This document shows positions 54,710 to 63,581 of a DNA stretch of 64,000 nucleotides, in pieces. The first letter of the stretch is position 1. Each line of letters begins with the position of its first letter. The notes under the pieces were generated by a model that did not search any database, was not told the origin of the DNA, and saw only the letters and a list, made by a program, of their open reading frames with translations. Location of the stretch: the NCBI GenBank assembly GCA_035628505.1, contig DASPJR010000114.1, positions 1 to 64,000 on the forward strand, written 5' to 3'. A program made the translations under genes and the position numbers. The stretch is from DASPJR01 sp035628505. GTDB lineage: Bacteria; Planctomycetota; SZUA-567; H5-PLA8.

Positions 54710-54774
54710 GGCATATCCTCGATTTTGGCACAGTATATCACGCGCGGCGCCGAGGTGGCCACGCTTTTCCGGAC

Positions 54775-55470
54775 CTACCCCTTCGCCGATGCCGGCTTGG
54801 CTTCGGCTTCTTCTCGCTTCTGGAACTTGAAGACATTCAGATTCAGCTTGAAGGTCTTGTGTTCGAATAACGCGCGCCAGTCCACCAGCAGCAGCAGCCC
54901 CAGCACGATGATGCCCAGCACGGCCACGACAATGCTTTTCAGCGACGGCCCTTCCGACCACGCATCGGCGATGTTCTGCGCAGCGTAATTACCGCCGTGG
55001 ATCAGAAGCGTGTAACTGATCAGTTTTCCGATAAAGAACGGCGGCAGGATGCGCATGGGCTTGACGTGCGCGGCTCCCGCGGCGGTGAACAGCGCCGTGG
55101 TTGAAAGCGGGGTGAGAGAATAGCCCAGTACGAACAGAAAGGTGCCCCAGCCGTTGCGCGAGAGTTTCTCACCGATGTATTTCACATTGTCGTTCTCTTT
55201 CGGCGCAAAGATTTTGTTGCCGAGCAGAGGCATGTAGACGCTGAGAATATAGCGGCCGATCGTCGTGCCCACCACGCCCAGCAGCGCCACGATCCACACG
55301 TTCAAATCAAACTTTACGACAAAGAACACCAACACCGTCCAGGCCGGCGGCGCGAAGACCGGGATGGAGTCGATGAGGATGGCTGAAAGAAAGGCGACCA
55401 CGTACCAGAGCATCAGTGCAACCCCCATGTGTGTCGCCAATTTGAACACAAAGGACGAGCCAGCTTGCAA
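54775..55470 (-). CDS. VTT-domain (DedA-like) membrane protein
   Basis: 231 residues if started at the TTG at 55470; a start at the ATG at 55428 gives 217. Five or six hydrophobic helices. The segment PPAWTVLVFFVVKF followed by ALLGVVGTTIGRYILSVY and GYSLTPLSTTALFTAAGAAHVKPM resembles VTT/SNARE-associated (DedA/TVP38) proteins, which move lipids across membranes. The C-terminus is a charged cytosolic tail ending EEAEAKPASAKG. Divergent from prkA. Confidence 0.65.
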   Translation of the reverse strand: MQAGSSFVFKLATHMGVALMLWYVVAFLSAILIDSIPVFAPPAWTVLVFFVVKFDLNVWIVALLGVVGTTIGRYILSVYMPLLGNKIFAPKENDNVKYIGEKLSRNGWGTFLFVLGYSLTPLSTTALFTAAGAAHVKPMRILPPFFIGKLISYTLLIHGGNYAAQNIADAWSEGPSLKSIVVAVLGIIVLGLLLLVDWRALFEHKTFKLNLNVFKFQKREEAEAKPASAKG

Positions 55471-55618
55471 GATATATCTGGAGCATAGGTCGGCTGGAGC
55501 TCACGAACTTTTTACTGCCAGCCGAATGGCGCCGCTTGCCAATCGATTGTACTATTCTGAATACGGCACGATGTTAGCGTCCGCGTAGAGGCCATTCTCA
55601 CTTTGGAAGGATCCGCCC

Positions 55619-57880
55619 ATGGTGGAACTCAGCGACTTTCTCAAGCGTGTCAACGATCAGTCCATAGAAGCGTTCAAAGGCCAGAAACGTATCCTCTCGT
55701 TCCAGCAGTACATAGAAGCGTTCAGCGCCAATCCTGAGCGCCTGGGGCGCTCCGCGCCGCAGTACGTTCTGGATTGCTTCGAATCGTATGGCTCCAAGAA
55801 GGTGGACGGCATTGGCGGAAAATTTACGCACTGGAACATTTTTGACGCACCGTGGGACGAAGGCCGCGATCCGCTGGTAGGCCAGGAAGCCGTACAGAAC
55901 GAACTCCACCGTTATCTGCAGCGCTTCGCCGCCACCGGCCAATGTGACAAGCTCGTTTTACTTCACGGGCCCAATGGCTCGGCCAAGAGCACGGCCATCG
56001 ATCTGATCATCCGTGGCCTTGAGCACTATTCCATGCTCGAGGAGGGCACGCAGTTCCGCTTCAACTGGATTTTCACCGAGCGCAGCGAAGGCAAAGGCAT
56101 GGGCTTCGGCGGTGGCCGCGAGGAGATTCCCAAAGATTCGCTGGCGTTCATCGACGAAACGTTGATCTCCTGCAAGCTGGTCAGCGAGCTGCGCGAACTG
56201 CCGCTGTTCCTGATTCCACTCGAGCCTCGCGCAAAGCTGCTCGACGAGATTATTGCGGCCAATCCGGGCAAACCGCTGCTGAGCGAGCGATTGCGCGGAT
56301 CGTTCCTGCGTGAAGGCCAGCTGTCGAACAAGAACAAGCTGATCTTCGACGCCCTCATGAATGCTTACCGCGGCGACTGGCTGAAAGTGATGCGTCACGT
56401 CCAGGTCGAGCGCTATTTTGTCTCCAAGCGTTACCGCACCGGCGCCGCCGCCATCGAGCCGCAGCAGGCCGTGGACGCCGGTGCAAAACCAATGAGCTTC
56501 GAGCACGGCGTTATTCTGCCGCCCGTTCTGCAGGGTCTGCCGCTCATGGATTTGATCGGCGAACTGGTCGAGGCGAGCGGCGGCATTGTCGAATACTCGG
56601 ATTTTCTCAAACGCAATCTCGAGCTCAACAAATACCTGCTGAGCACCGTTGAGCGCGGCGAGGTCAACCTGCCCGGCGCAGTCGCGACGCTCAATCTCGT
56701 GATGCTCGGCAACTGCAATGAGAAGCAGCTATCGGCCTTCAAGCAGATGCCGGATTTTACCAGCTACAAGGGGCGCATCGAGCTCGTGCGCGCGCCGTAC
56801 CTCCTGGAATGGAAAAAGGAACGCGCGATCTACGGCCCCTTCATCGCCGAAATCGCGCAGACCCGCCACGTGGCTCCGCACACCATTGACGTCGCGGCGC
56901 TCTGGGCGGTGCTCACGCGCCTGCGCCGGCCGGATCCGGGCAAGTACTCGAGCGAGTTGGCCGGCGTGATTCGCCGCCTGACACCGCTGGACAAAGCCAA
57001 GCTGTACGACGGCGGCGTAGTTCCGGAGGGGCTGAGCACCGAAGAAAAACGCCTGCTGCGCTCGGCCATTCCGCAGCTGCGCGACGAACACCGCGACACG
57101 ATTGCCGAATTCGAAGGATTCGTCTGTGCCGCTTACGAAGGGCGGCGCGGTGCGTCTGCGCGGGAGATGAACTCGCTCATCGCTGAGGCCGCCTCAGACA
57201 GCTCGCGAAAGTTTCTCTCGCCGCTGGCCGTGCTGCAGGCGCTCGAGCGTCTGCTGCACGATAAGTCGGTCTACGATTTTCTGCGTCTTGAGCCCGACGA
57301 GGGCTATCACGATTGCGAGCTGTTCACGGAAGAAGTGCGCAACGAATATTTCCGCTGGGTCTCAGTGGAGGTTTACGATTCGATGGGCCTGGTTGAAGAG
57401 ACAGAATACGACCGGCGTGTCGAGGATTATTTCAAGCACGTGCGCGCCTATGTTGCGGGCGAGAAGATCCAGAATCCGCGGACCGGCGCCTTTGAAACAC
57501 CAAGCACCGAAATCATGGAAGGTCTCGAGAAGCTGATGACGCTGCGCGAATCGCCCGATGCGTTCCGCCGCAACCTCATCACGAAGATCGCTGCGTATTC
57601 GCTGGAGCATCCACGCGAGAAGATCGACTACCACGAAATCTTCGCCGACCTGTTCAAGAATCTGCGCGACAGCTATTACAAAGACAAGTCGCGCGCGCTG
57701 ATTCAGCTCGCCAAGTACGTGCTTGTCTCAGGCACCGAAGACGATGCGCTTGTCCCGCAGGGTGAGCGCCACAAGGTCGATCGCACGCTGAAGATGATGC
57801 GCGAAAAATACGGCTACATCGACGACAGCGCCAAAGAAGCGATCAGCTTCGTGCTGCGCGTGGTCCAGGAGCGGGAGTAA
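55619..57880 (+). CDS. prkA: PrkA-type AAA+ serine protein kinase
   Basis: 753 residues from the ATG at 55619, with GGAAGGA upstream. The N-terminal AAA+ domain has a Walker A variant, GPNGSAKST (about 117-125), and PKDSLAFIDETL as the Walker B region. SSELAGVIRRLTPLDKAKLYDGG-like and ALIQLAKYVLVSG segments belong to the C-terminal PrkA kinase-like domain. PrkA proteins of B. subtilis and E. coli (YeaG) are linked to sporulation, stress and nitrogen starvation and usually sit with a VWA protein (YeaH) and SpoVR. Neither is here, although a VWA gene is at the far left of the window. Confidence 0.92.
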   Translation: MVELSDFLKRVNDQSIEAFKGQKRILSFQQYIEAFSANPERLGRSAPQYVLDCFESYGSKKVDGIGGKFTHWNIFDAPWDEGRDPLVGQEAVQNELHRYLQRFAATGQCDKLVLLHGPNGSAKSTAIDLIIRGLEHYSMLEEGTQFRFNWIFTERSEGKGMGFGGGREEIPKDSLAFIDETLISCKLVSELRELPLFLIPLEPRAKLLDEIIAANPGKPLLSERLRGSFLREGQLSNKNKLIFDALMNAYRGDWLKVMRHVQVERYFVSKRYRTGAAAIEPQQAVDAGAKPMSFEHGVILPPVLQGLPLMDLIGELVEASGGIVEYSDFLKRNLELNKYLLSTVERGEVNLPGAVATLNLVMLGNCNEKQLSAFKQMPDFTSYKGRIELVRAPYLLEWKKERAIYGPFIAEIAQTRHVAPHTIDVAALWAVLTRLRRPDPGKYSSELAGVIRRLTPLDKAKLYDGGVVPEGLSTEEKRLLRSAIPQLRDEHRDTIAEFEGFVCAAYEGRRGASAREMNSLIAEAASDSSRKFLSPLAVLQALERLLHDKSVYDFLRLEPDEGYHDCELFTEEVRNEYFRWVSVEVYDSMGLVEETEYDRRVEDYFKHVRAYVAGEKIQNPRTGAFETPSTEIMEGLEKLMTLRESPDAFRRNLITKIAAYSLEHPREKIDYHEIFADLFKNLRDSYYKDKSRALIQLAKYVLVSGTEDDALVPQGERHKVDRTLKMMREKYGYIDDSAKEAISFVLRVVQERE

Positions 57881-57888
57881 CACTGTCG

Positions 57889-57911
57889 TAGCGCAGGCTT
57901 CCAGCCTGCGA
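57889..57911. repeat. GTAGCGCAGGC hairpin repeat after prkA
   Basis: CGCAGGC (57892-57898) and GCCTGCG (57904-57910) with a TTCCA loop, preceded by GTAG. Partner of the element at 1587-1610. Found 9 bp after the prkA stop codon; followed by a GTTTTTCCGG stretch, so it may help stop transcription. Confidence 0.65.
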
Positions 57912-58028
57912 GTGTCCGTTTTTCCGGAATGCATTGCGCGGAAGAAAAGGGGCCACTGGCTGCGGCCAGTGGATGCGAGTGCAAGTTAACGCGATGACGT
58001 GTTCTGATTCAGAACCCGAATCACGGCT

Positions 58029-58883
58029 TCAGCGTTCAGACACTGCTGCGGTGCGCGGGGTGATAACGGGCTTGCGGTCGCGCAGCGCGCGGACGATGGC
58101 GCGTTCGACGGGCGAGTATTGCGCATCATCCAGGCGATCCAGATTCAGCGGCTGCTTCAGCGCAAACGCGGGGTTGCAGATGAAGCGCACTTTATTTCCA
58201 GTATTGGGGCTGCGCGCGTGCAGCAGGAACGGGTGAATCAGCACCACGTCGCCGGCATTTCCAGTCGCTTCGATGACTGATGCGCGCGAGCGCGGATGTG
58301 CAAGCACGCGGGCCGACAGCTCATCCATGCTGTGCCCGATTGGCTCGGCATCAGCCAGGATGCGGGCGGTGATCTCGTGCGAGCCCTCGCTCAGCGCTGT
58401 TCCGCCATCGCCGGGTCCGATATCAGAGAAGAGAAAAATCGGCAGCAGGCCCTGTTCGGGCGAGGTGAGATGGTGGTGAAAGAAACTGCCATCGATGTGC
58501 CAGCCTTCAGTCGGCACCGTCCACGGCGGTGAATCGAATCCGGGAAACGCAACCGGCCACCAGCCCAAATGCGTCGTTCGCTTCCAGCGCTCGGGTCCCA
58601 TCACATCGTCGAACGCGCCATAGACGCGCGGCGTGAAAACATCTGAAAACGGCGCGCCCTCCAGATTCTTTTTCAGGTGAACCGTTGCCTTCGTCCAGCC
58701 GCTGGGGTCGTCAGGGCTCAGGTGAATCTCTTCCCAGATTCGGGCGCGAACCTGCTCGGCTGTTTTTCTGGAGAAGGCGTCGCGCACGATCGTAAAGCCG
58801 CGCTCAATAAATTCCTCGATCTGGCTGCGGGATAGAACGGATGAGTTCACCTTCGACATCTCCGAAACGCTATGTGCGGGCAT
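58029..58883 (-). CDS. Phytanoyl-CoA dioxygenase family (PhyH) protein
   Basis: 284 residues (or 276 from Met9 at 58859). Fe(II)/2-oxoglutarate oxygenase fold: EEFIERGFTIVRDAF at the start, the iron motif H-x-D in GWHIDGSFF (about 127-134), GDGGTALSEGSH, and the distal His in GDVVLIHPFLLHARSPN followed by the 2-oxoglutarate-binding Arg in VRFICNPAF. Bacterial PhyH members hydroxylate many small metabolites. It is divergent from a medium-chain dehydrogenase, so the two may act on the same compound. Confidence 0.85.
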   Translation of the reverse strand: MPAHSVSEMSKVNSSVLSRSQIEEFIERGFTIVRDAFSRKTAEQVRARIWEEIHLSPDDPSGWTKATVHLKKNLEGAPFSDVFTPRVYGAFDDVMGPERWKRTTHLGWWPVAFPGFDSPPWTVPTEGWHIDGSFFHHHLTSPEQGLLPIFLFSDIGPGDGGTALSEGSHEITARILADAEPIGHSMDELSARVLAHPRSRASVIEATGNAGDVVLIHPFLLHARSPNTGNKVRFICNPAFALKQPLNLDRLDDAQYSPVERAIVRALRDRKPVITPRTAAVSER

Positions 58884-59089
58884 ATGCCCGGACTCATTGA
58901 TGTGATCGTTTTCAGCGCTTTTTCCCTACAGCGAGGCCAGCTGAAAACGATGAGATGACTGCCGGCGCGGCGTTCTTGAGAAATTCCCAAAAAAGGTGTC
59001 AGTCCAAAAACGAAAGGAGGAGTCTTATAAAACTGTTGGAAAACGCCGCCGAAATCCATTCGGCATTCCCCACAGAGCGAAGGAAACGT

Positions 59090-60103
59090 ATGAAGACATT
59101 GAATGTGGTTTTTTCGTCGAAGGACACAGTCGACGTTCGCAGCGAGCCGGTCCCGGACCTGCGCGAAGGGCAGATTCTCATCCAGTCGCAGCGCTCGCTG
59201 ATCAGCACGGGCACCGAGTGCATCTGCCTGCAGCAGAAATTTGTGCCCGGTACGCACTGGCATGAGTGGGTCCGCTACCCGTTTTATCCCGGATATTCCA
59301 ACGTCGGCCGCGTGATTGAAGTGGGCGCCGGCGTGAGCGGCTTCCGCATCGGGCAGCGCGTGGCCACGCGCGAAGGCCATCGCCATTACGTTGCGGCAGA
59401 TGCGGCCTCGGCGATTCCCGTTCCTGACAAGGTCAGCGACGAAGACGCAACATTCTTTGCACTCGGAAACATTGTTCAGATCGGCGTGCGCGCCGCTGAG
59501 CACACCATGGGTGACTCCGTGGTCATCATCGGCCTCGGGCTGCTGGGGCAGCTGGCCGTGCAGTACACGCGCCTGATGGGTGCGCGCGAGATCATCGCCA
59601 TCGACACGTCCGTGACGCGCCTGGAACTCGCCCGCAACAACGGCGCGACCACCACGCTGAACATGAGTGCTGAGGCCGCGCGTGAACACGTGCTGGAACT
59701 CACCGGCGGCCGTCTTGCCGATGTGGTGTATGACATCACTGGACACCCCGCCGTGTTTCCAATGGCGCTGAAGCTCGCGCGCAATTTCGGGAAAGTCGTG
59801 CTGCTCGGCGACGCGGGAAATCCTTCAGAACAGCGCCTCACTGCCGACATCATCGTTCGCGGGCTGCGAATCGTTGGCGCGCACGACCGCCATGCGCCGG
59901 CCGGCGTGAGCGAGTACACCTACTGGACAAAGGCAAACATGGCCGCTCTTTTCTTCAGCTACATTCAGCGCCGGCAGATGAACATTGGAGCGCTGGTTTC
60001 CCACCGCTACTCGCCGCAGGATGCGCCCAAGGCTTATGAAATGCTCCTGAAGGACCGCGCCACGGCTATGGGTGTGATCTTCGACTGGAGCCAGCTCGAC
60101 TAG
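59090..60103 (+). CDS. Medium-chain dehydrogenase/reductase without structural zinc
   Basis: 337 residues from the ATG at 59090 with AAGGA upstream; the longer frame from 58955 has no support. LRSLISTGTE-type region: QRSLISTGTECICLQQKF, PFYPGYSNVGRVIEVGAGV, GQRVATREGHRHYV and the nucleotide-binding GLGLLGQLAVQYTRLMGA. The four-cysteine structural zinc loop of classic alcohol dehydrogenases is missing, as in bi-domain oxidoreductase-type MDR proteins that process sugars. The C-terminal half is the usual Rossmann fold (VVYDITGHPAVFPMALKLA, VVLLGDAGNP). NAD(P)-dependent; substrate unknown. Confidence 0.85.
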   Translation: MKTLNVVFSSKDTVDVRSEPVPDLREGQILIQSQRSLISTGTECICLQQKFVPGTHWHEWVRYPFYPGYSNVGRVIEVGAGVSGFRIGQRVATREGHRHYVAADAASAIPVPDKVSDEDATFFALGNIVQIGVRAAEHTMGDSVVIIGLGLLGQLAVQYTRLMGAREIIAIDTSVTRLELARNNGATTTLNMSAEAAREHVLELTGGRLADVVYDITGHPAVFPMALKLARNFGKVVLLGDAGNPSEQRLTADIIVRGLRIVGAHDRHAPAGVSEYTYWTKANMAALFFSYIQRRQMNIGALVSHRYSPQDAPKAYEMLLKDRATAMGVIFDWSQLD

Positions 60104-60145
60104 GCCAAAATGATTATGGCCGGAAGATTGCAAAGCACTCGCGAC

Positions 60146-60165
60146 CGGATGCATTTATGCATCCG
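60146..60165. terminator. Hairpin between dehydrogenase and ugd
   Basis: CGGATGCA (60146-60153), TTTA loop, TGCATCCG (60158-60165), then TTTGCGGG. Perfect 8-bp stem, 15 bp before the ugd start; it may be a terminator or a leader hairpin. Confidence 0.5.
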
Positions 60166-60179
60166 TTTGCGGGGGGCTT

Positions 60180-61481
60180 ATGCGAATCACAATTGTCGGT
60201 AATGGCTATGTCGGGCTCGTTGCGGGAATCTGCTTTGCAGAAAATGGTAACGATGTTGTCGGTTTGGATGTTGATGCTGAAAAAGTTGCGCGGCTCACGC
60301 GCGGCGAACTGCCCATCTTTGAACCGGGTCTGAGCGACCTCTTCGTTCAGAGTGTGCGCGCCAAGCGCCTGCGTTTTACCACTGATTACGACGACGCGAC
60401 CCGCCACGCAGAGGTGGTTTTTCTCTGCCTGCCCACGCCGCCAACCGATGACGGTTCGGCCGATACGCGCTACGTGATGACCGCCGTTCGCGAAATCGCC
60501 AGGCGCATGGACGGCTACAAACTGATCGTTTCAAAAAGCACTGTTCCCGTCGGCACCTGCGCCAAAGTTGCCGCCGAAGTCCGCTCGCACTACAGCGGCC
60601 CGTTCAGTGTCGCCTCGAATCCTGAGTTTTTGAAAGAAGGAACCGCCGTCGAAGATTTCCTGAAGCCCGATCGTGTCGTTCTCGGTGTGACCGATGACCG
60701 CGCGTGGGATATTCTCAACGCGCTTTATCAGCCCTTCGTTCGGACCGGCGCGCCGATCCTGCGCATGGACCCGGCCTCGGCCGAGCTCACCAAGTACGCC
60801 GCCAACGCGTTCCTGGCGACGAAGATCTCGTTTATGAATGAAATCGCCGGGCTGTGCGAAAAAACAGGCGCCGACGTCGACCTGATTCGCTCCGGCATCA
60901 GCAAGGATGCCCGCATCGGCAGCGCGTTCCTCTTTCCGGGCATGGGCTTTGGCGGCTCGTGTTTCCCGAAGGACGTGCGCGCGCTGGTTCAGTCCGCACG
61001 CGAAAACGGCGTGAGCATGAAAACGGTCGAAGCGGCGGCGTCCGTAAATGATTCACAAAAGCTGGTCATGCTGCCGAAAATCCTTTCGCATTTCGGCGGC
61101 TCGGTCGCCGGCAAGAACATCGCTGTGTGGGGCCTTGCTTTCAAGCCGCGCACCGACGACATCCGTGAAGCTCCGGCCCTGGCGCTGATCGAAAAGCTGC
61201 TCGCGGCAAAGGCGCGCGTGCGTGCGTACGACCCGGAGGCCATGGCGAACGTTGCGCGCTACTTCAAAGGCAAAATCGAGCTTACCGATACGGCCTACGA
61301 CGCGCTGCGCGATGCCGACGCGCTCGTAATTGCGACCGAGTGGAATCTCTTCCGCATGCCCGACTGGGAACTGATCCGCGCGTTGATGCGCACGCCGGCG
61401 ATCTTCGACGGTCGCAACATCTACCGTCCCGCCTACGTGCGCGAACAAGGCTTCAGTTATTACGGCATTGGCCGCGCGTAG
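60180..61481 (+). CDS. ugd: UDP-glucose 6-dehydrogenase
   Basis: 433 residues. N-terminal Rossmann domain MRITIVGNGYVGLVAGICFAENG in parts, the second-domain helix LTKYAANAFLATKISFMNEIAGLCE in parts, and the catalytic loop GFGGSCFPKD with Cys261. Also VGTDDIREAP-like GLAFKPRTDDIREAPAL near the C-terminus. It oxidises UDP-glucose twice to UDP-glucuronate with two NAD. The UXS-like epimerase at 17.1 kb can use the product. Cytosolic. Preceded by a hairpin and GGGGGG site. Confidence 0.95.
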   Translation: MRITIVGNGYVGLVAGICFAENGNDVVGLDVDAEKVARLTRGELPIFEPGLSDLFVQSVRAKRLRFTTDYDDATRHAEVVFLCLPTPPTDDGSADTRYVMTAVREIARRMDGYKLIVSKSTVPVGTCAKVAAEVRSHYSGPFSVASNPEFLKEGTAVEDFLKPDRVVLGVTDDRAWDILNALYQPFVRTGAPILRMDPASAELTKYAANAFLATKISFMNEIAGLCEKTGADVDLIRSGISKDARIGSAFLFPGMGFGGSCFPKDVRALVQSARENGVSMKTVEAAASVNDSQKLVMLPKILSHFGGSVAGKNIAVWGLAFKPRTDDIREAPALALIEKLLAAKARVRAYDPEAMANVARYFKGKIELTDTAYDALRDADALVIATEWNLFRMPDWELIRALMRTPAIFDGRNIYRPAYVREQGFSYYGIGRA

Positions 61482-61532
61482 GCGAAGTTCTCCGCCATGA
61501 TAGCTCGCGTGACTGGCGCGCGAGCTTACGAA

Positions 61533-61856
61533 CTACTCTCGTCCACGCGGCGCTTGCCTCCCCGCATGTTCGTGCAGCGGATAACTCTTGCCGCGGAATT
61601 TTAGAATAGTCCGCGGCGGCAAATTCATTTTCTTCAGCACCGCACGCAATTGCGCGAGCGCCTCGTCGAAGCGCGCGGCATCGATCTCGAGCGTTGTGAT
61701 CCACTGCCCGCTGCCGCCCATGCGATCGACGACGCGGCCGAGGCCGCTTTGAGCCAGTGCCTCGTCGAGCGGCGCTTCAAGCTCGTCGGCGCCCGCGACC
61801 GAGCAGTACGAAAGCGCGTACGTATCGATGATGATCTCGAGTTTCTCGATCGGCAT
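61533..61856 (-). CDS. Small unknown protein
   Basis: 107 residues from the ATG at 61856; the longer frame runs through repeat DNA. Alpha/beta pattern: EKLEIIIDTYALSYCSVAG strand, a helical ADELEAPLDEALAQSG, WITTLEIDAARFDEALAQLRAVLKKMNL (parts), ILKFRGKSYPLHEH. This resembles a ferredoxin-like or immunity-like small fold, but no family is recognised. It lies 96 bp after the radical SAM gene on the same strand, separated by phrase repeats. Confidence 0.5.
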   Translation of the reverse strand: MPIEKLEIIIDTYALSYCSVAGADELEAPLDEALAQSGLGRVVDRMGGSGQWITTLEIDAARFDEALAQLRAVLKKMNLPPRTILKFRGKSYPLHEHAGRQAPRGRE

Positions 61857-61865
61857 GCCTATCTT

Positions 61866-61952
61866 TATGTCTTCGTGTCTTAGAGCCTTTGTGCCTTGGT
61901 GCTGAATCTGTTGCCGTTCAATCCGCAATCCGCGATCGCAAATCCGCAATAA
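61866..61952. repeat. CTTCGTG and AATCCGC phrase repeats
   Basis: GTCTTCGTGTCTTAGAGCC, TTTGTGCCTTGGTG and CAATCCGCAATCCGC followed by GATCGCAAATCCGCAATAA, between two genes on the minus strand. Confidence 0.65.
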
Positions 61953-63143
61953 CTACATGGCTCCCATGCCGAAGAAGACCTGGTTCTTCAGGAAGCGGTA
62001 CACCCAATAATCTTCCGGAATCTCCTCGCCAGGCAGATGCTGGCTGTTGCGCGGCGAAATATCATTGAGCTCTTTGAACGCTGTGCCGCGGCCGCTGTAA
62101 TCTTTTGCGCCGCTCTCCTTGATGTAATCATGCAGCTGCTGCGGGTACTCGAGGATCACGCAGCCTTTCGTGCGCTCCTTCACGAACTTCGTGAAGCCGC
62201 GCAGATACTGGCTTTCGTTGATCGATTTGTAGAGATCGCCGCCGTTGTCGCTGACGCGTTCTTTCGCGAACGACAGCGCGGGACAGATTTCGATGCTGCC
62301 CTGCGGCCCGATGTGATAGCCGAGCCCCACCGCCGCCGGACAGAACGCTTCGCCGCTCGCCGTCCAGTATGAATCGATGATCAGAATCGGATGTTTCTTG
62401 CGAAGCTCGAGCAGGCGCCGGCGGAACCAGAGCAGCTGTTCCTTCTTCACGCAATATTCCGCGTGCATCTCGCTGCCCATGGGACGGTAGACGTAATACC
62501 AGATGTACATCGCGCCTTTTTTGATCATGTGCTCGATGTACGCGTCGCTCATGACCTCTTCCATATTGAGGCCGGTGGCGGTGCACGCGATGCCGAACAG
62601 GATGCCCGCTTTTTTCAGGCGCGTCATGCCATCGTCGCATGCGTCATAAACGCCTTCGCCGCGGCGCAGATCGTTCTGGCCTTTCCAGCCATCGATGCTG
62701 ATCAGCGGCGTGACATTGCCGCACTCTTTGAGCTTGCGGACATTCTCTTCCGTAAAGAGCATGCCGTTAGTGATGGTCTGAAAATAACAGTCGGGGTGCT
62801 TTGAAAAAATATCCCAGATGCCTTTGTACATGTACGGTTCGCCGCCGAGCAGCGTGTAGTAATAGGCGCTGTGCTGCTTGCCGGTGTTGATGATGTTGTC
62901 GATGTCGGCCGGCGTCATGTAATACGCCGTGCCTTCTTTCTCGACCCAGCATCCGTGGCAGCGCAGGTTGCACGTATTGGTGAGCGCCACGAACATGAAC
63001 GGGGGATAGAGCTGGTCGCTCTTCATGCGCTTCTTGTACGCCTGGATCGCGAGCATGCCCTTGAAGGCGTAGAGATACGCAGCCTTGAATGCCAGACGCG
63101 GGCTGAGCTCGGTGAGTCCTCGATAAGCGTAGCGCAACAGCAT
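61953..63143 (-). CDS. Radical SAM enzyme with SPASM-like C-terminus
   Basis: 396 residues from the ATG at 63143. Radical SAM motif CNLRCHGC (CxxxCxxC) near residues 59-66, LLGGEPYMYKGIW (the GGE-like motif), a TIM-barrel-like middle (FQTITNGMLFTEEN, LISIDGWKGQND), and a C-terminal Cys pair in EAFCPAAVGLG and SIEICPALSF, as in SPASM or twitch domains that bind further 4Fe-4S clusters. Reaction unknown; such enzymes modify peptides or other metabolites. No precursor peptide gene is obvious nearby. A GTAACGC hairpin and an AGTTTCTGGTCTCTGG phrase lie just upstream. Confidence 0.85.
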   Translation of the reverse strand: MLLRYAYRGLTELSPRLAFKAAYLYAFKGMLAIQAYKKRMKSDQLYPPFMFVALTNTCNLRCHGCWVEKEGTAYYMTPADIDNIINTGKQHSAYYYTLLGGEPYMYKGIWDIFSKHPDCYFQTITNGMLFTEENVRKLKECGNVTPLISIDGWKGQNDLRRGEGVYDACDDGMTRLKKAGILFGIACTATGLNMEEVMSDAYIEHMIKKGAMYIWYYVYRPMGSEMHAEYCVKKEQLLWFRRRLLELRKKHPILIIDSYWTASGEAFCPAAVGLGYHIGPQGSIEICPALSFAKERVSDNGGDLYKSINESQYLRGFTKFVKERTKGCVILEYPQQLHDYIKESGAKDYSGRGTAFKELNDISPRNSQHLPGEEIPEDYWVYRFLKNQVFFGMGAM

Positions 63144-63581
63144 GGTTTCTAGTTTCTGGTCTCTGGTTTCTGGTGCCGCTTGGCAAGCGGCGTTACGTCC
63201 GCGAGCCCTCTCCTTATATACGACGCGCCGCCGAGTTCCACACGCCTTCACTTTTGTAAAAAGTTGCACATGTTAGCTATGGAGCGCGGGCGTCCCGCGC
63301 CCGCCCTTCGCTGTTTCGCCACGCTCTCCTATGTGATGCAGGCTTAAATCTGTCCGAAAACGCACATGTGCAGAATCCAGGGATAAAATCTAATAGTGAA
63401 CGTGCGAGCAACTCAAGCGAGCTCAAAAAGAACCGAACTCTGCCCTAAGATAGGACGCAGATCGATCCCGTTTCTTGCGGACAAAATTCATAGAATTCCA
63501 AGAAAGATTCAGGCTGCAAAACAGGCTCAGCAAGAAACTTAGCCATCAGGTTGCGTAGTGTCTGAACTCGAGTTACCACTC
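63144..63581. repeat. Intergenic stretch with GTAACGC hairpin and others
   Basis: No gene seen. At 63175-63196: GCCGCTT-GGC-AAGCGGC followed by GTTAC, which on the minus strand is the GTAACGC hairpin with CCGCTT stem and GCC loop. At 63287-63306: GCGGGCG-TCCCG-CGCCCGC. Confidence 0.7.

Noticed and set aside
63300..63560. Possible tRNA or small RNA gene in the right-hand spacer
   Set aside because: No T-loop (GGTTCRANYCC-like) with matching arms was found.
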